64,000 nt of DNA from Temnothorax longispinosus (taxonomy: Eukaryota; Arthropoda; Insecta; Hymenoptera; Formicidae): positions 223,501 to 287,500 of the forward strand of contig NW_027269815.1 in NCBI RefSeq assembly GCF_030848805.1. Direction: 5' to 3'. How positions within the stretch are numbered: the first letter of the stretch is position 1; each line of letters starts with the position of its first letter. The notes below the pieces were generated by a model, which saw only the letters and a program-made list of their open reading frames with translations, had not been told where the DNA came from and ran no database searches. Of the stretch, positions 9,641-20,419 are shown piece by piece. Position numbers and translations under genes: made by a program.

Positions 9641-10522
9641 GATTTAAGTAAATGTAAGTTTAAGAAAAAACAAGTTAGATACGTGGGACACATACTCTCC
9701 GAAAACGGTATTAGTATTGACGAGGAAAAAATTGAAGCAATTAAAAGAATTCCGGAACCAACTAATGCGAAGGAGTTAAGTCGCTTCTTAGGGATGGTAA
9801 CGTACGTGGCAAAGTTTATTCCGAACTTATCCAAACTAACTTTAAATTTAAGAGCGCTAATAAAAAAAGATCAGTTATGGTCGTGGTTGCCACTACATAA
9901 AAATGAATTTGAAGTACTCAAACAGAAACTGATGGAAGCGCCGGTTTTGAGATACTTTGACAAAGATAAACAGATAGTACTTTCAGTAGATAGCTCTAAA
10001 GATGGCATGGGAGCAGTAATTCTGCAAGAAAATAAACCGATAGCCTACGCGTCAAAATCATTAACGTTAAACCAACAAAATTATGCGCAAATAGAGAAGA
10101 AGCTTTTAGCAATAGTTTTTGGTTGTCAGAGGTTCCACCAGTTTTTGTTTGGCAAAGAATTTATAGTAGAAACTGACCATAAACCACTCGAAGCGATTTT
10201 CAAAAAACCACTAGATAAATGTCCGCTGCGATTACAAAGATTAAGAATTAGTCTGCAAAATTATTCCTTTGTGGTTAAATATAAACCGGGATCGCAATTG
10301 TATCTTGCAGATACACTATCTCGTGCGCATTATAATGATGAAAATTTTGATGTACTTAAATCGGCGGTAGAGGCACAAGTAGATTTGATAAACTATGTTA
10401 GTATTACGCCAAAGAAATTTGAAATAATTAGAGAAGAGACTAGTAAAGATCCAGAATTGAAAGAATTAATGAAAATCATAAAAGAAGGGTGGCCAAAACA
10501 GAAAAGTAGATCTTTTAATTAG
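9641..10522 (+). pseudogene. pol: gypsy2 pol: RT C-terminal part and RNase H
   Basis: The frame starts within the RT thumb (SKCKFKKKQVRYVGHILSE) and continues into RNase H (LSVDSSKDGMGAVILQE, ETDHKPLEAIF), ending the tether with KPGSQLYLADTLSRA. The RT catalytic YxDD box is missing because everything upstream was replaced by element E. The frame stops at 10520, where a 1-nt indel moves the continuation to another register. The first open codons (from 9608) belong to element E and are not part of pol. Confidence 0.88.
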
Positions 10523-11162
10523 GCCGTATTGGATAATTCGAGACGAGCTCGTTATTATAAAAGATGTAGTGTGTAGAGGTGACAGAGTCGTAATTCCAAA
10601 AATTTTGCGAGCGGATATTATGAACCGGTTACATTATAATCATATGGACATTGAGAAAACTCTTTTAAGAGCGCAAGAAACCGTCTATTGGCCTTTTATA
10701 GGTAAAGAAATTACGGACGTAATCAATAGTTGCCCAGCTTGTTTAAAATACCAAAATAGCAATCAAAAAGAGTCGTTAATAAACAGGGAGACCGCTGATT
10801 GTCCTTGGAGTAGTGTTGCAGTAGATTTATTTTATTTTGATGAGAAAGAATACCTATTACTAGTAGACATGTACTCACGATATCCAGAAGTAGTTTGTCT
10901 AAATCAGAATACTACTCACGACCGAGTCATCTCAGCTGTAAAATCAATTTTTGCGAGGCATGGTAAGCCAGATATATTATATTCGGATAACGGCCCTCAG
11001 TTTGTAAACAATGCGTTTCAAAGGTTTCTTGAAGAGTGGGAAATTACACAACAAACGAGCTCGCCTAGATATCCACAATCGAATGGTTTTATAGAACGAC
11101 ACGTTCAAACGATAAAAAGAATTCTAAAAAAACGTTATATGATAAGCGAGATATGTACTTAA
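10511..11162 (+). pseudogene. pol: gypsy2 pol: integrase core
   Basis: Integrase zinc domain (H-x3-H in HYNHMDIEKT, then CPACLKY) and DDE core (SVAVDLFYF, SDNGPQFVNN, NGFIERHVQT). The open frame starts about 10511, continuous in homology with the RNase H piece but out of register. It is disrupted again near 11145, where the C-terminal part resumes in a third frame. Confidence 0.88.
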
Positions 11163-11584
11163 CATTACTTGAATACCGTAATACACCGATAAGTAAAACA
11201 GTTCCATCACCAGCGCAAATTCTGTTTGGGAGAAGATTAAAGGGTCATGTACCTGTAAGGGAGGAGCTGTTAAACCCGTGTAGAGATAAGACTAGAATTG
11301 TAAGTCGGAAAAGTTACCAAGAAAAACAAAAATCTTATTATAATAAAACTGCGAGAGATTTGCCCGAGTTAAACATAGGGGATAAGATTATGATCCAGTG
11401 GGATAATAAAGAATGGAAACCGGGTAGAATAGTAAAAATAGATTTGAGCTGTCCAAGATCGTATGTAGTCAGACTAGAGGAAAATGGTCAAATGTACATT
11501 AGAAATAGAAAGTTTCTGAGAAAGAGAAACACGGATAGGTTCAATAGCAGACAAGAGTTTGATAAAATCTTTGATAAGAGATAA
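11153..11584 (+). pseudogene. pol: gypsy2 pol: integrase C-terminal domain
   Basis: Continues the integrase (LEYRNTPISKT, AQILFGRRLKG) with a basic, beta-rich tail (NIGDKIMIQWDNKEWKPGR) typical of gypsy integrases. The frame ends at 11584 shortly before the MITE at 11650. Confidence 0.85.
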
Positions 11585-11649
11585 GAGAGACCAATAACCA
11601 AGAGGTGCAATACCATAGCGATGATAATAATAAGGAAAATACAAATAAT

Positions 11650-11890
11650 AGGGGTATTCAAATAAGTTAGAGTTTAACGGTTTGACAGGTTATGTCGGGT
11701 TAAAGTCGGGTAAAAAATTAATTTTTAAACTTTTAACCCAAAGATTAATGTGATAGGTTAATGAGTCACTTATGTATTTTGCATAACCTTAAAGAGTAGC
11801 GCGTCCAAAGTTAATTAATTAACTTTTTACTCGACTTTAACCCGACATAACCTGTCAAACCGTTAAACTTTAACTTATTTGAATACCCCT
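11650..11890. mobile_element. MITE with ~66-bp terminal inverted repeats
   Basis: Ends AGGGGTATTCAAATAAG and its complement; arms are about 66 bp, with only about 110 bp between them. AAT lies on both sides (11647-11649, 11891-11893), suggesting a 3-bp target duplication as in PIF/Harbinger elements. It splits the C-terminal tail of gypsy2 Pol. No coding capacity. Confidence 0.8.
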
Positions 11891-12070
11891 AATGTAACGA
11901 AGGTAGGAGACTCAAGTGTTAGAGTTTCAAGCGAGAATGTAAGTCAAAGACAAGTAGGTCCCAAGACCTTGCAACAGCCTGTAAATAATACTCGAACTAG
12001 CGAGCAAACAGTAACTACAAGATCTGGTCGCATTATTAAAAAACCAGCGTATCTAAAAAATTTTGTCTGA
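11891..12070 (+). pseudogene. pol: gypsy2 pol C-terminal tail
   Basis: About 60 codons ending TRSGRIIKKPAYLKNFV-stop, the conserved tail of many insect gypsy Pol proteins. It is separated from the integrase by the MITE at 11650-11890. Confidence 0.75.
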
Positions 12071-12251
12071 AACAAAACTACCCAGTACTAGTAGTTGCGT
12101 TATATTCTAAGTTTATTTTGCGTTATATTCAAAGTTTATTTTATCTTGCGTTATATTCAAAGTTTATTTTGTGTTCAGTTGATACCATAAGACGTTGTGA
12201 AGTATTTCTTTTGTCATTCTCCGGAAACAGAGCAAATAAAAAAAAGGGAGA

Positions 12252-12429
12252 TGTAATAGATTATAGATTATCGTTCTAACGTTGGCCATCACTTGCTAGT
12301 GACTAAATTAAGGTGGCACTACTGGCAAGGTTGCGCGCCAGCAGACGACTGTAATGGCTGACACAGAGACACGTAATAAAGACACGTTCTTCCAATATAT
12401 AGTGTTCTGGTATTAATGAACCTATAACA
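12252..12429 (+). repeat. gypsy2 3' LTR (with adjacent polypurine tract)
   Basis: Starts TGTAATAG and ends CTATAACA, 178 bp, with AATAAA near 12376 as polyadenylation signal. The tract aaaaaaagggag immediately upstream (12239-12250) is the polypurine primer. No second LTR exists in the window, since the 5' half of the element is gone. Confidence 0.8.
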
Positions 12430-12660
12430 CGCGCCGTTCGTCCGAATGTCTTGGCCGAGCTGATTGAACGCGTACTCTCCGTCGCGCGGGCTGTTGAGTC
12501 TACCAGCTTGCGGTGTGTGTGCTATCGACGTGGTGATACTAACGAGAGATTGCAGTTATTCATCAACGTAATAATTATATAAATTAGATAAATATAATGA
12601 TGACATAAATTATACAAATGATCATATAAATAATAATTGTTGTAATTAATAATATACCAG

Positions 12661-12820
12661 CCATGCCGTTATCATGATGGTCCGCATGATCGGCGATGAA
12701 TTTCTCATGGAGGAGCGGGACTGAAAGTACTACGCCGATCACTACGCATGCTGCCCACCGCCTCTCTTCATCATCCTCATCGCCCTCGTGAAGCTTGGCT
12801 TCTTCACGTATTACACAACG
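12661..12820 (+). pseudogene. rhomboid-family intramembrane protease, exon fragment with a stop
   Basis: Read in the frame starting at 12662, the sequence gives a run ending HYACCPPPLFIILIALV, then KLGFFTYYT. The Y-Y-A-D-H-Y / C-C-P-P-P-L-F-I block is the conserved segment that precedes and enters the first membrane span of metazoan rhomboid proteases (Drosophila Rhomboid and RHBDL families). An AG at 12659-12660 could be a splice acceptor. A TGA at 12722-12724 interrupts the frame exactly where the family has arginine (CGA to TGA). No catalytic Ser or His segment is nearby. It is either a dead duplicate exon or a true exon with a recent nonsense change. Confidence 0.6.
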
Positions 12821-12908
12821 TTTTCCTTAAGATTAGCATTTGCCATTGCATTATTTGCATTTGCACTTAGCACGTAATAAATATAACGCAGTAGCAAATT
12901 ATACTTAC

Positions 12909-13014
12909 TGGTAAACGCGATACCCTTTTCGCTCGCTGGAAAACCGTGAAGAAACTGCATAAATTCTTCTAACGTGTCTATCGGATTTAATCTAGTCGCT
13001 AAATTGAGCAATAT
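12909..13014 (-). CDS. host internal exon, product unknown
   Basis: A 106-bp exon bounded by a strong acceptor (TTTATTTTTTAG before 13014) and donor (GTAAGTAT after 12909). One frame is open throughout and reads TRLNPIDTLEEFMQFLHGFP followed by ASEKGIAFTS. The composition is unlike the surrounding AT-rich DNA and unlike any transposon protein here. I do not recognise the protein. Its phase and the matching exons lie outside what I can identify. Confidence 0.55.
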
Positions 13015-13355
13015 CTAAAAAATAAATTATTATAATATATAATAGTAGATATATAAAATAAAGATGAGACACACAGTAGTGTGAAAATTATAATGCACAT
13101 GCATACTTTACTATTAATCAGACGGCAGTAAATTATGTGTCATATATATCACAAGAAATAAAAATTGTACTAATAGCTAAAATTATTAATACAAACAAAA
13201 TGTTACAAAAATATTTAGAAATAACATAAACAATTAAAAATTGTCCAAAGACTTTTAGAAATAATAATAATACGTAAAAATAATACAAAACCTTATTTAA
13301 AAGTAAACATATTTCTTGCGGTTGATTTGAAACCGATTATTTCGATATTTCAGCG

Positions 13356-14603
13356 TTAAGGTAGTTCTCTTGTCTTTATACTAGAGAAAATCGATTTTCT
13401 ATAGATTTTCTTGAAACTGTGAATATACGTTAATTTAGGTGTGCTTTATGCGTGGTATAAATTTCAGTACCTTCTCCGGTATAAAAAATCAAGATACTGA
13501 GCCTCAAAGTTTCAATTTTTACCAAAAAAAATTTTTTAATTTTTTTTAATTTTGGCATTTTTTTTATAGAACTCTGTGACGATACGCGTATTCGTCACTA
13601 GCACTACGGCCCTGGCGGCCACTAAGCACATGTTCAGCGTGCGCTCCTGTGCCCAAGCGGTGGGGCAACCAAGCGGTGGGGCAGCCCCAGTGGTGGGACA
13701 GCCCCCACCGACCGCACTCGGGGTATAAATAGGGGACTCGAGCCGACTCGAGTCACCAGTCCTGTCCGACTCTTGTTCCCGACACGACCTCTCTCCGAGA
13801 CCGCTTCACCACGTTGGGCGCTCCCAACGACTTCCTCCGTACAGAGAACGGGTGCTCCCGTTCTCACCTGGGCGCTCCCAGGGTGCGGGCCTCCCCAGCT
13901 GGGTGCTCCCGGTTGGTATTACCTGCCCTTTCCTGCCTCTGGGTCGGGCGCTCCCGACCCCCTCCGCCGTACGGAAGACGGGCGCTCCCGTCTTCAAGCC
14001 GGGCGCTCCCGGTGTACGGACCGCTCAGTTGGGCGCTCCCGACTGAGCTCCTGACCGACCTACCTGCCCGCGAATCCGCAAGGCAACCGTGCCTCCGTAC
14101 CTGCCCGCGAATCCGTCAGGCAACCGTGCCTCCGCGCCTGTCCGCGAGTCCGTCTCTGTCCGACCGCGCATCAACCCGGCACACGTACACTGCGGCTCAG
14201 CGGAGCGACACACACACACACTGACACTCACGCCCTCCATCAAACTGTACTGTAAATAGTGTGAATAAATAGCTTTATGTGAAACTGACCAGTGTCTCCA
14301 CGTTTTCTCACCCTGGCCTGGCGAGCGAATTCCGAGCGAGAAAACGCGAACGTTACAACTCGAAGAGAGGAGCAACTTTGGTCCTCTTGGCCAACCTCGT
14401 ATCTCTTACCGTTTGGTTTGGAAAACCTTTTCATTAGTAAAAGTTGAAACTTTGAGGCTCAGTATCTTGATTTTTTATACCGGAAGAGGTATTGAAATTT
14501 ATACCACGCATAAAGCACACCTAAATTAACGTATATTCACAGTTTTAAGAAAATCTATAGAAAATCGATTTTCTCTAGTATAAGGACAAGAGAACTACCT
14601 TAA
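13356..14603. mobile_element. foldback element with ~180-bp arms, TTAA ends
   Basis: The arm from 13356 (TTAAGGTAGTTCTCTTGTC...) to about 13530 is inverted at about 14435-14603. Both ends are TTAA followed by GGTAGTTC, suggesting a TTAA target duplication as used by piggyBac-like and Kolobok elements. The loop held only about 110 bp before a solo LTR landed in it (13575-14357). No transposase. Confidence 0.8.
13575..14357 (+). repeat. solo LTR of the gypsy3 family
   Basis: TGTGACGATACGCG...GCGAACGTTACA, 783 bp, flanked by the 4-bp duplication ACTC (13571-13574, 14358-14361). It is closely similar to the LTRs at 31561-32385 and 36248-37014, including TATAAATAG and the many GGGCGCTCCC words. 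Open frames inside (13634-14434) are artefacts of this GC-rich repeat. Confidence 0.92.
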
Positions 14604-15100
14604 GGCTCCTGGGTAGTCACCGCAGCCATATTGAATTTCTTGCTATCGAGGCGAGAAATTATCCTATTTTATGTTGCGGTATTTTCCGAAATAAAAAGAC
14701 ATTTCAATAAAAAATCACTATAGATCGTCTCAGCACACTTCTAAAATTGACCGGATACTATTCTTTTCCCTCAACAATAAACAAACAGCCATAAAACGAA
14801 GCCTAAACATACGGAAAAACAAGCCGTTTTCGACTATCGAAAGGAGTAGAGAATGTTCCTTCCGCATATGTATTTCTTGCAAATCTTACCATACGGTCAA
14901 TTTTACGAGTTTCACGAATACGTTATAGCACAAGTACAGAGCGAATAATAAAGTAATTTAACGCAACGCAAAATAGGTTGTCAACATGTCACAAGACAGA
15001 ATTCTCCATTGGAAAGAGTGAGAGGAGAGAGTTCTTATTTCTGCCGCGACGGTACGGCGCCACCGTCAACGCAGAGTTTTCGGCTCAGGGACCAGGAGCC
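14604..15100. mobile_element. small TIR element flanked by TTAA
   Basis: Starts GGCTCCTGG and ends CCAGGAGCC (9-bp terminal inverted repeats), with TTAA on both sides (14600-14603, 15101-15104). The left TTAA is shared with the neighbouring foldback, so one element inserted at the target site of the other. Non-coding, 497 bp. Confidence 0.65.
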
Positions 15101-15514
15101 TTAACAGAATATGTATTAATTTATACTCACAATATAAAAATAGTTTCAGCTAGCTATAATAAATAAATGTAAAGCATACACAGTGAAAAATAATAAGAAT
15201 CCGGTACGTATATGGAATCTGTGTTCATAATATATTATACCTCGTCAAGTTCTTTAACAACGATAGAAATACATATAATATCTTTCAATATTGCGATTGA
15301 AATAAGTGATCTACAAAAGTGATACAAATTATTCATACATCATATTCCGAAAAATTAATTTACTTAAAATAGACGAAAATATATGCAATGTATAAGATAA
15401 TAAAAAAAGTTATGAACAATATTAAATTTTGAAGATTCAACAGAAATATTATACAATTTTTATTCTACAGATATTAATAACTACTGTTTAGAGATAAAGC
15501 TTGTTATTACAAAG

Positions 15515-15868
15515 CGACGCCATTATTTCATGTCTTTTCTTCAAAGTCTATCAACGATTATAATAAAAATGTATATTGAAATTTAAGTATTCTATTAGCA
15601 AATAATACTATTACACATAATGTCTACAAAGTATTATATATTCAATTTAAAAAATTTATTCGCTCTATATCAAATGTAATAAACCAAAGTAGTGCGTTTA
15701 GTGCGTTTATAAAAGATATTTTACGAAGGATATTAAACAACATCAAATCTATAATACAAATTGTTTGTTAATTACACAACAGTAATATGTCATAGATAAT
15801 TTTATCAGTATATAGCTTCTAGACTATTAATAAAATACTAAATATTAAAAACCGACGCCATTATTTCA
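15515..15868. repeat. 16-bp direct repeat flanking a 322-bp AT-rich insert
   Basis: cgacgccattatttca occurs at 15515-15530 and 15853-15868. The intervening sequence is very AT-rich and ends A-rich, as a short retroposed insert with a target duplication might. 15105-15514 holds no gene that I can see. Confidence 0.4.
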
Positions 15869-15873
15869 CGTAC

Positions 15874-16022
15874 CGGGCCTGGGCGAGGTGAACCGATCGG
15901 CGTTCTCGCGCCGGTCCCGGGGATCCGAGCTCGGTCCCGTGCCTTGACCTCCCGCGGATCTTCCTTGCTGCGAGGCTTCCGTGGCGGCGCGACCCGTCGT
16001 GGTGGTTCTCTTCGGCCGCCAT
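15874..16022 (-). CDS. candidate host first coding exon
   Basis: A GC-rich island in AT-rich DNA. From ATG at 16022 the frame is open for 49 codons (start MAAEENHHDGSRRHGSLAAR, basic and low complexity). It reaches a possible donor GTACGTGA at 15873. Compositional contrast and a CpG-rich 5' region fit a first exon. There is no recognisable domain, and the ORF could be chance in GC-rich DNA. Confidence 0.3.
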
Positions 16023-16413
16023 TCAACGCTCAGCTCAGATCTCGTTGAACTCGAAAAATATTAAGACGTATTAGAAATAATTAAAAATGAATAAACTATT
16101 ATTTATATATACAAAACGGTGATAATAAAATAATATTATTTGAAAAATTATGCAGATAATTTTATGTCTTGCGTCACATTTAATATTTTTGATTGATCAG
16201 ATCAATCAAAAATACTTTCATTTCTCCCAAATCGGTTTGTAAAAATAAGTACGGCCTCTTTAAGATTATTTTTACGCTTTTCGCTGATTCAAAAAATCAG
16301 CTTTATAATGCTTGAAAAGTGCTTGGATCTTGATTGAAATAAGTTTCTGCAAATCTGTTCACCTTGGACAATTGTTCGTTAGAAAAAACATTCTGAATGA
16401 TATTATATATCGT

Positions 16414-16553
16414 TCAACCAGGTGGTCGTGGGACTTTCCTTAGAAATGGTTCACGATAGATGTATCCACTCATGCTCATCCACTTGTGAACACGCAGAAG
16501 AGTGTGCCATATATGTTTGCGCAAGGAGACAGTTCCTCGTTTCTTTATATTAT
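16414..16553 (-). CDS. probable host terminal coding exon, product unknown
   Basis: The acceptor CTTGCAG ends at 16554; the frame then reads NIKKRGTVSLRKHIWHTLL and continues, with KWMSMSGYIYREPF, to a proline-rich end and TGA at 16414. The codon content looks protein-like (Trp, His, Met spread evenly) and differs from nearby noise. I do not recognise the family. Upstream exons would lie beyond 16554 on the minus strand, possibly behind the LINE fragment. Confidence 0.5.
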
Positions 16554-17157
16554 CTGCAAGAATATATATGATGGTTACTTCAGTCTGCATCTTTGTAAAG
16601 CAAATCATATCTGAGTTATAATTATAAATGTAGAATATTTGTTGCAAAATAAAATTTTCTCCTATTCCAGTCCTTTGGCAAAATTCTACGACGTATAGAA
16701 ATAGATAACAAATCGTTTAGCTCATATTATATCTTAACTAGATAGACTTATCAAACGTCGCAAAATATGTAAGAGAAATAATTTAAGACTTGAAAGTTAT
16801 TGGAATTACTCTATTTTTTCATTTAAATATTTTAATTTAAATAAATTTATTTATTTATTTATTTTATTATTTAATTATTTATTTAACTTAAAATATCGTA
16901 AAAAGTATACGTTATATAAGATGTCTTGTTCTTACTTGTTATCAGATGTTACGCTGTAAGATGTCTTTTACTATACGTATACACCCTGTATGTGTTCTTT
17001 TGACAGCTGTCTTAATCTCTCACTGCAGCTCACTGCTGGTCACGGCAGCTCCCTAGACCCAGTGGCTCGCAGTCTCTAAATATTCGTGCGTTCCAAAACC
17101 CATCCAAAAAAGTGTTCCAACCTTTCCGTGAACGACTGTACGTGCCAATCGAACTCA

Positions 17158-17305
17158 GGGCCAATTTCACCAACCACAGTTAGCTTAACCGATGGTTAAA
17201 GTTAGCAGAATTGACCAATAGAAATGAATCCACCCTGCTTTCTATTGGTCAATCCTGCTAACTTTAACCGTCGGTTAAGCTAACTGTGGTTGGTGAAATT
17301 GGCCC
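17158..17305. mobile_element. 148-bp MITE, near-perfect palindrome
   Basis: TIR GGGCCAATTTCACCAACC and its complement; arms run about 65 bp each. TCA flanks both sides (17155-17157, 17306-17308), a 3-bp target duplication. TIR and size fit PIF/Harbinger-type MITEs. Confidence 0.85.
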
Positions 17306-17308
17306 TCA

Positions 17309-17818
17309 GACGGTAGATTCCTTATCCAAACTTCCCCCTCATCCTCCCTTATCCAAGTCTCCACCATACCAACAAAGTCCAGCTGTCTTATAAACTCCCA
17401 AAAATCCACCCCTTTTCCCTTAAGCCCAACTACGTTCCAGAAACCTATCTTAATTTTGCCCCTAACCTTGTCGAGGCTCGGGCTTCTCGGATCCCGCTAT
17501 CTCTGCAGCGACTTTCCGGGCGTTTCCTTTTTCTGCTCTTCCCTCCTTACTTCGAAATTTCTCCTCCGTTTGCTCCAACAGCGAGACATGTTCTTTTTTC
17601 TCAATCTGTCTCCAACTGAACCATCTATCCACCAAAAAGACTCTTCTGAATCTGACATTTGTATGCTCCCCCCATCCTTTAACTACTTTCGCGATGCCTC
17701 TCAGTCTCCATTGGATTTTCTCCTCCTCCTTGGATAACAATTCATCCATGAAAATCGGCTCCTTCCCTAACTCCTTCTTCCTTCTTAGTATCTCCATCTT
17801 TGCTGCTAGATCATTCAC
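17309..17818 (-). pseudogene. LINE ORF2 N-terminal region and endonuclease start
   Basis: The first frame (17818-17462) is Lys/Glu-rich (MNDLAAKMEILRRKKELGKE) and contains KIQWRLRGIAK, a pattern I associate with insect LINE polyproteins. A frame change near 17460-17500 leads into KIKIGFWNVVGLKGKG, then FVGMVETWI, the N-terminal strands of the AP-endonuclease fold (GxWNVxGL; E-T-W). The MITE at 17305 interrupts it. The frameshift and truncation make it non-functional. Confidence 0.75.
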
Positions 17819-17944
17819 TTGAACACCCAGTCTCGCCTCTTCTCTTGACTTTCTTTCCCACCAAGCGCAAATAACGTTTATATATATTACAAATTTAATT
17901 AACCTTATAAATTTAAAAAATTATGTATTAAAATTTATAAACGT

Positions 17945-18500
17945 AGGGGAGATCGGGGCTATTTGTGACACATTTTTGTTTCGAATTTTTTTCTCGCTTC
18001 GTATAAATGTTTAAAAAACTTTTATTAGTGCGATGTAATCGTCGATCTCTCTAGTTTAAAAAAAAAATGTAGGTTTTTCTCTCACGAGTCTCGAAATATA
18101 TCAAGAAATATATCGTTGTGTCATGTGTCACAAATTGCCTCGGGGCCAGGGTAATTCGTGACAGGCCATGGGGTAATGCGTAACACTTTCTCTGATTGAA
18201 CAAACTATATGGATTTCTTTCGTTTTTGCAATTTTTATCTACTTTATAATTTGAAAGAGCCTTTATTTGTCAGAATTTACATATTATATGTACAAAAAAT
18301 TATGAGGAAAAAAATAACGCCTGTTCCGTTAATCGCCCTCATCGCTCACATTCGATTACGGGGAACCACTTCTCGAAGGCGTCCACGGCCCCTGCGAACT
18401 GGTTCTTCCTTTGAACGCTTATTCGTGATTTTTTTGGTTGCCGCGATTACTTGTGTCACAAAATGCCCTGGCGTGGTTTTTCCTCATTCATGATCCGTGA
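17945..18500. repeat. region of recurring 'gtgacac' words, no gene
   Basis: Starts taggggagatcgggg (also near 7440). It repeats tttgtgacac, attcgtgacagg, atgcgtaacac and ends near ttgtgtcacaaaatgccc, which is inverted to the start. Possibly a degenerate DNA transposon. No protein signal. 18500-18800 shows nothing further. Confidence 0.35.
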
Positions 18501-18799
18501 CTTACAGATAAGAAAGAATACCATATAATCTACTCATGCATTATGCTTAGTGAAGTCGAGTGACTGAATACAACTTACCGTTTCGGATCTCTTATTATTT
18601 TATTCGGCGAGAAAACAAATTTTCGGGATTTGAAAAATTTTACTTTGAGCACTTGAAATCAGACTTTTTGTCACTGATTGTGAGAGAGAAAAATGTTTGA
18701 CACGCAAATGCCATTCCGTTGGTACTTAGAGGACACTAAGAAACATCTGTGATTGATATTACAGGTTTCTAGCAGCAAGCATTTTAAAGTTAGGCCCGC

Positions 18800-19036
18800 G
18801 ACAAAATTTCAGCGGTGCACAATGGGCAAAATGACAGAAAAAGTGGCCAAAATTAAAGATTTTGTCGGATTTTTATAAAACTTGATATATGGGGGTTTTT
18901 GAGGTCGCTAATAACGAATATGATGTCAAAATCTAAAAATTCAAAATGGCGGATTCAATATGGCAACTAAAATTCATAAAAAAAATGTGCAAGTAGAAAC
19001 TTGCACATTGCTTCCTCATAGTTTTTAAGTGTGCAA
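18800..19036. repeat. dispersed repeat shared with 62540-62720
   Basis: Words such as gatatatgggggtttttgaggtcgc and aaaatggcggattcaa recur in slightly changed form near 62590-62690. The part from 18985 is the tgcaagtag...cttgcac repeat that was the landing site of the large transposon. Confidence 0.6.
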
Positions 19037-19043
19037 GTAGAAA

Positions 19044-19961
19044 CAGAGAGAAGAATGAGAGACGACACGACCCGGTTTTAGGTGATCCGCGAACGCGATA
19101 CGCCCTCTGAGATCGACGTAAAACGTGCACATGAACTACGTAGCCAACGTCCGCGTTTGGGCCACAAGGTAACGCATACGTGCACGATTTAGGTTGCGTT
19201 CCGTGCTAATGTCGGTAACGCAAAGTTATTGATTTTTCGTTATGTGAGCGAGCGAGAAAGTATAAGAGTGAGCGAGATGACAATAAGAGCGAGCGAGACA
19301 GTAATTGGAGTGAGCGAGATGAGAATAACACATGCAGAAGGCTCGGGGGTGGGGATCTGATCGAGGATCGAGCATCGAGATCGAGTCTTTTCCTTGCGCG
19401 CCGTTGTTCTTATCTCGCTCACTTCTGTTACTGTCCTACTCGCTCTTATTGACAACTCGCTTGCTCTTATACCTTCTCGCTCGCTCACGTAACAGCTGTG
19501 TTTTAAGACCGACACGCTTTAGAAATTATCACATTAAACATTTTTTATATACACCGGGATACACATGTATAAATTTTTCAATTATATTATAATAAACGAT
19601 TTACGACAACGAATCGAGAATAATTTTATTCAATGCAACTCGCTATAACTGTTACTCATTATTACTTATAGTACTACTGTGACACTTATATATTATACTG
19701 TTTATATGTTGCATCCAGTCGTCCACCGGTCATACTTTTTCTAACGCAACGATGTATGTACACGCAATTTTTTTTTAAACATGGAGGGGAAAATGCCTGA
19801 CGCACACCCGCGTCGGCCGTCCGGCGGGGTAGTGTGGGGCTTGCACCCACTAAAAACCCCTTCCCTTCATTCTACAATATATTAAGATTTCTAGCAATAT
19901 AAATATATAGTTAAAATACATTAATATTTTGAAAAAAAAAAAAAATATATATATATATATG
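19044..19961. repeat. outer left inverted arm of the P-like transposon
   Basis: Matches 58555-60484 in inverse orientation apart from the 1-kb insert at 59101 in the right arm. It carries many gagcgaga words arranged as an internal inverted repeat (19238-19320 against 19412-19497), which could fold into a ~260-nt hairpin. These words could be transposase-binding sites. Confidence 0.85.
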
Positions 19962-20212
19962 TGTTGGAATTATGCTCTCCGCAGGGATCGAGATGGTGGT
20001 GGTGATTGATAACGAACGACTTCTCTATCTGCTGTTATTATAAGTCTTTATTTTTTACTTTATCTCTACACACAGTATAAGACACGTGTGCACGCGATAA
20101 GCTCAGACTATTGTCTGTCGCTTCGTACGGCGTGCGCGCCCGCGTTGCTGCGCCACGCAATGCCTTCTGGAAGGGCGCGAGTGCTCTACTTGCACAAAGC
20201 ATCTTTCCAACA
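19962..20212 (-). repeat. copia1 3' LTR
   Basis: 251 bp, TGTTGGAATT...TTTCCAACA on the plus strand. Immediately inside it (20213-20224) the minus strand reads AAAGGGAGGGAG, the polypurine tract. Confidence 0.92.
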
Positions 20213-20419
20213 CTCCCTCCCTTTGTGCGGGTAGTGGGCTCGGGTCCTCTAAGTCTTTTTCTTATCTGAAAAATGGCAAAATATTAGTTCCGAGTAAGAT
20301 TTTGCTTTTAATTGCTTTTAAACTCTAAATTCGCTATATTATCTCTAAGATATGCGAATGCTTCCAAAGGTAACGGTTTAGTCATGATATCAGTTAAGTT
20401 TTCTCTAGTTTCTATCCAT

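Larger units (their letters stand above)
9641..12429 (+). mobile_element. gypsy2: 5'-truncated Ty3/gypsy element
   Basis: Begins abruptly inside the RT at the element E junction and runs through RNase H, integrase, Pol C-terminal tail and polypurine tract to one LTR (12252-12429). The 5' LTR, gag and most of RT are absent. Two indels (near 10510 and 11145) and a 241-bp MITE in the Pol tail make it dead. Its RT/RNase H resembles the mag/K02A2.6-like gypsy group. Confidence 0.88.
17040..17870 (-). mobile_element. non-LTR retrotransposon fragment (Jockey/I/R1-like)
   Basis: Minus-strand remnant of a LINE: a charged leader region (17818 to 17462) runs into the start of an apurinic-type endonuclease domain. 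A 148-bp MITE splits it at 17158-17305, and the reading continues for about 100 bp beyond. It stops near 17040, so catalytic endonuclease and RT are absent. Confidence 0.75.

Noticed and set aside
13634..14434. Several overlapping ORFs of 60-136 codons on both strands
   Set aside because: They lie in the GC-rich solo LTR and recur with the same shape in the gypsy3 LTRs; stop-poor GC repeats produce them.
17456..17737. Plus-strand ORF of 93 codons
   Set aside because: Antisense to the LINE ORF fragment.
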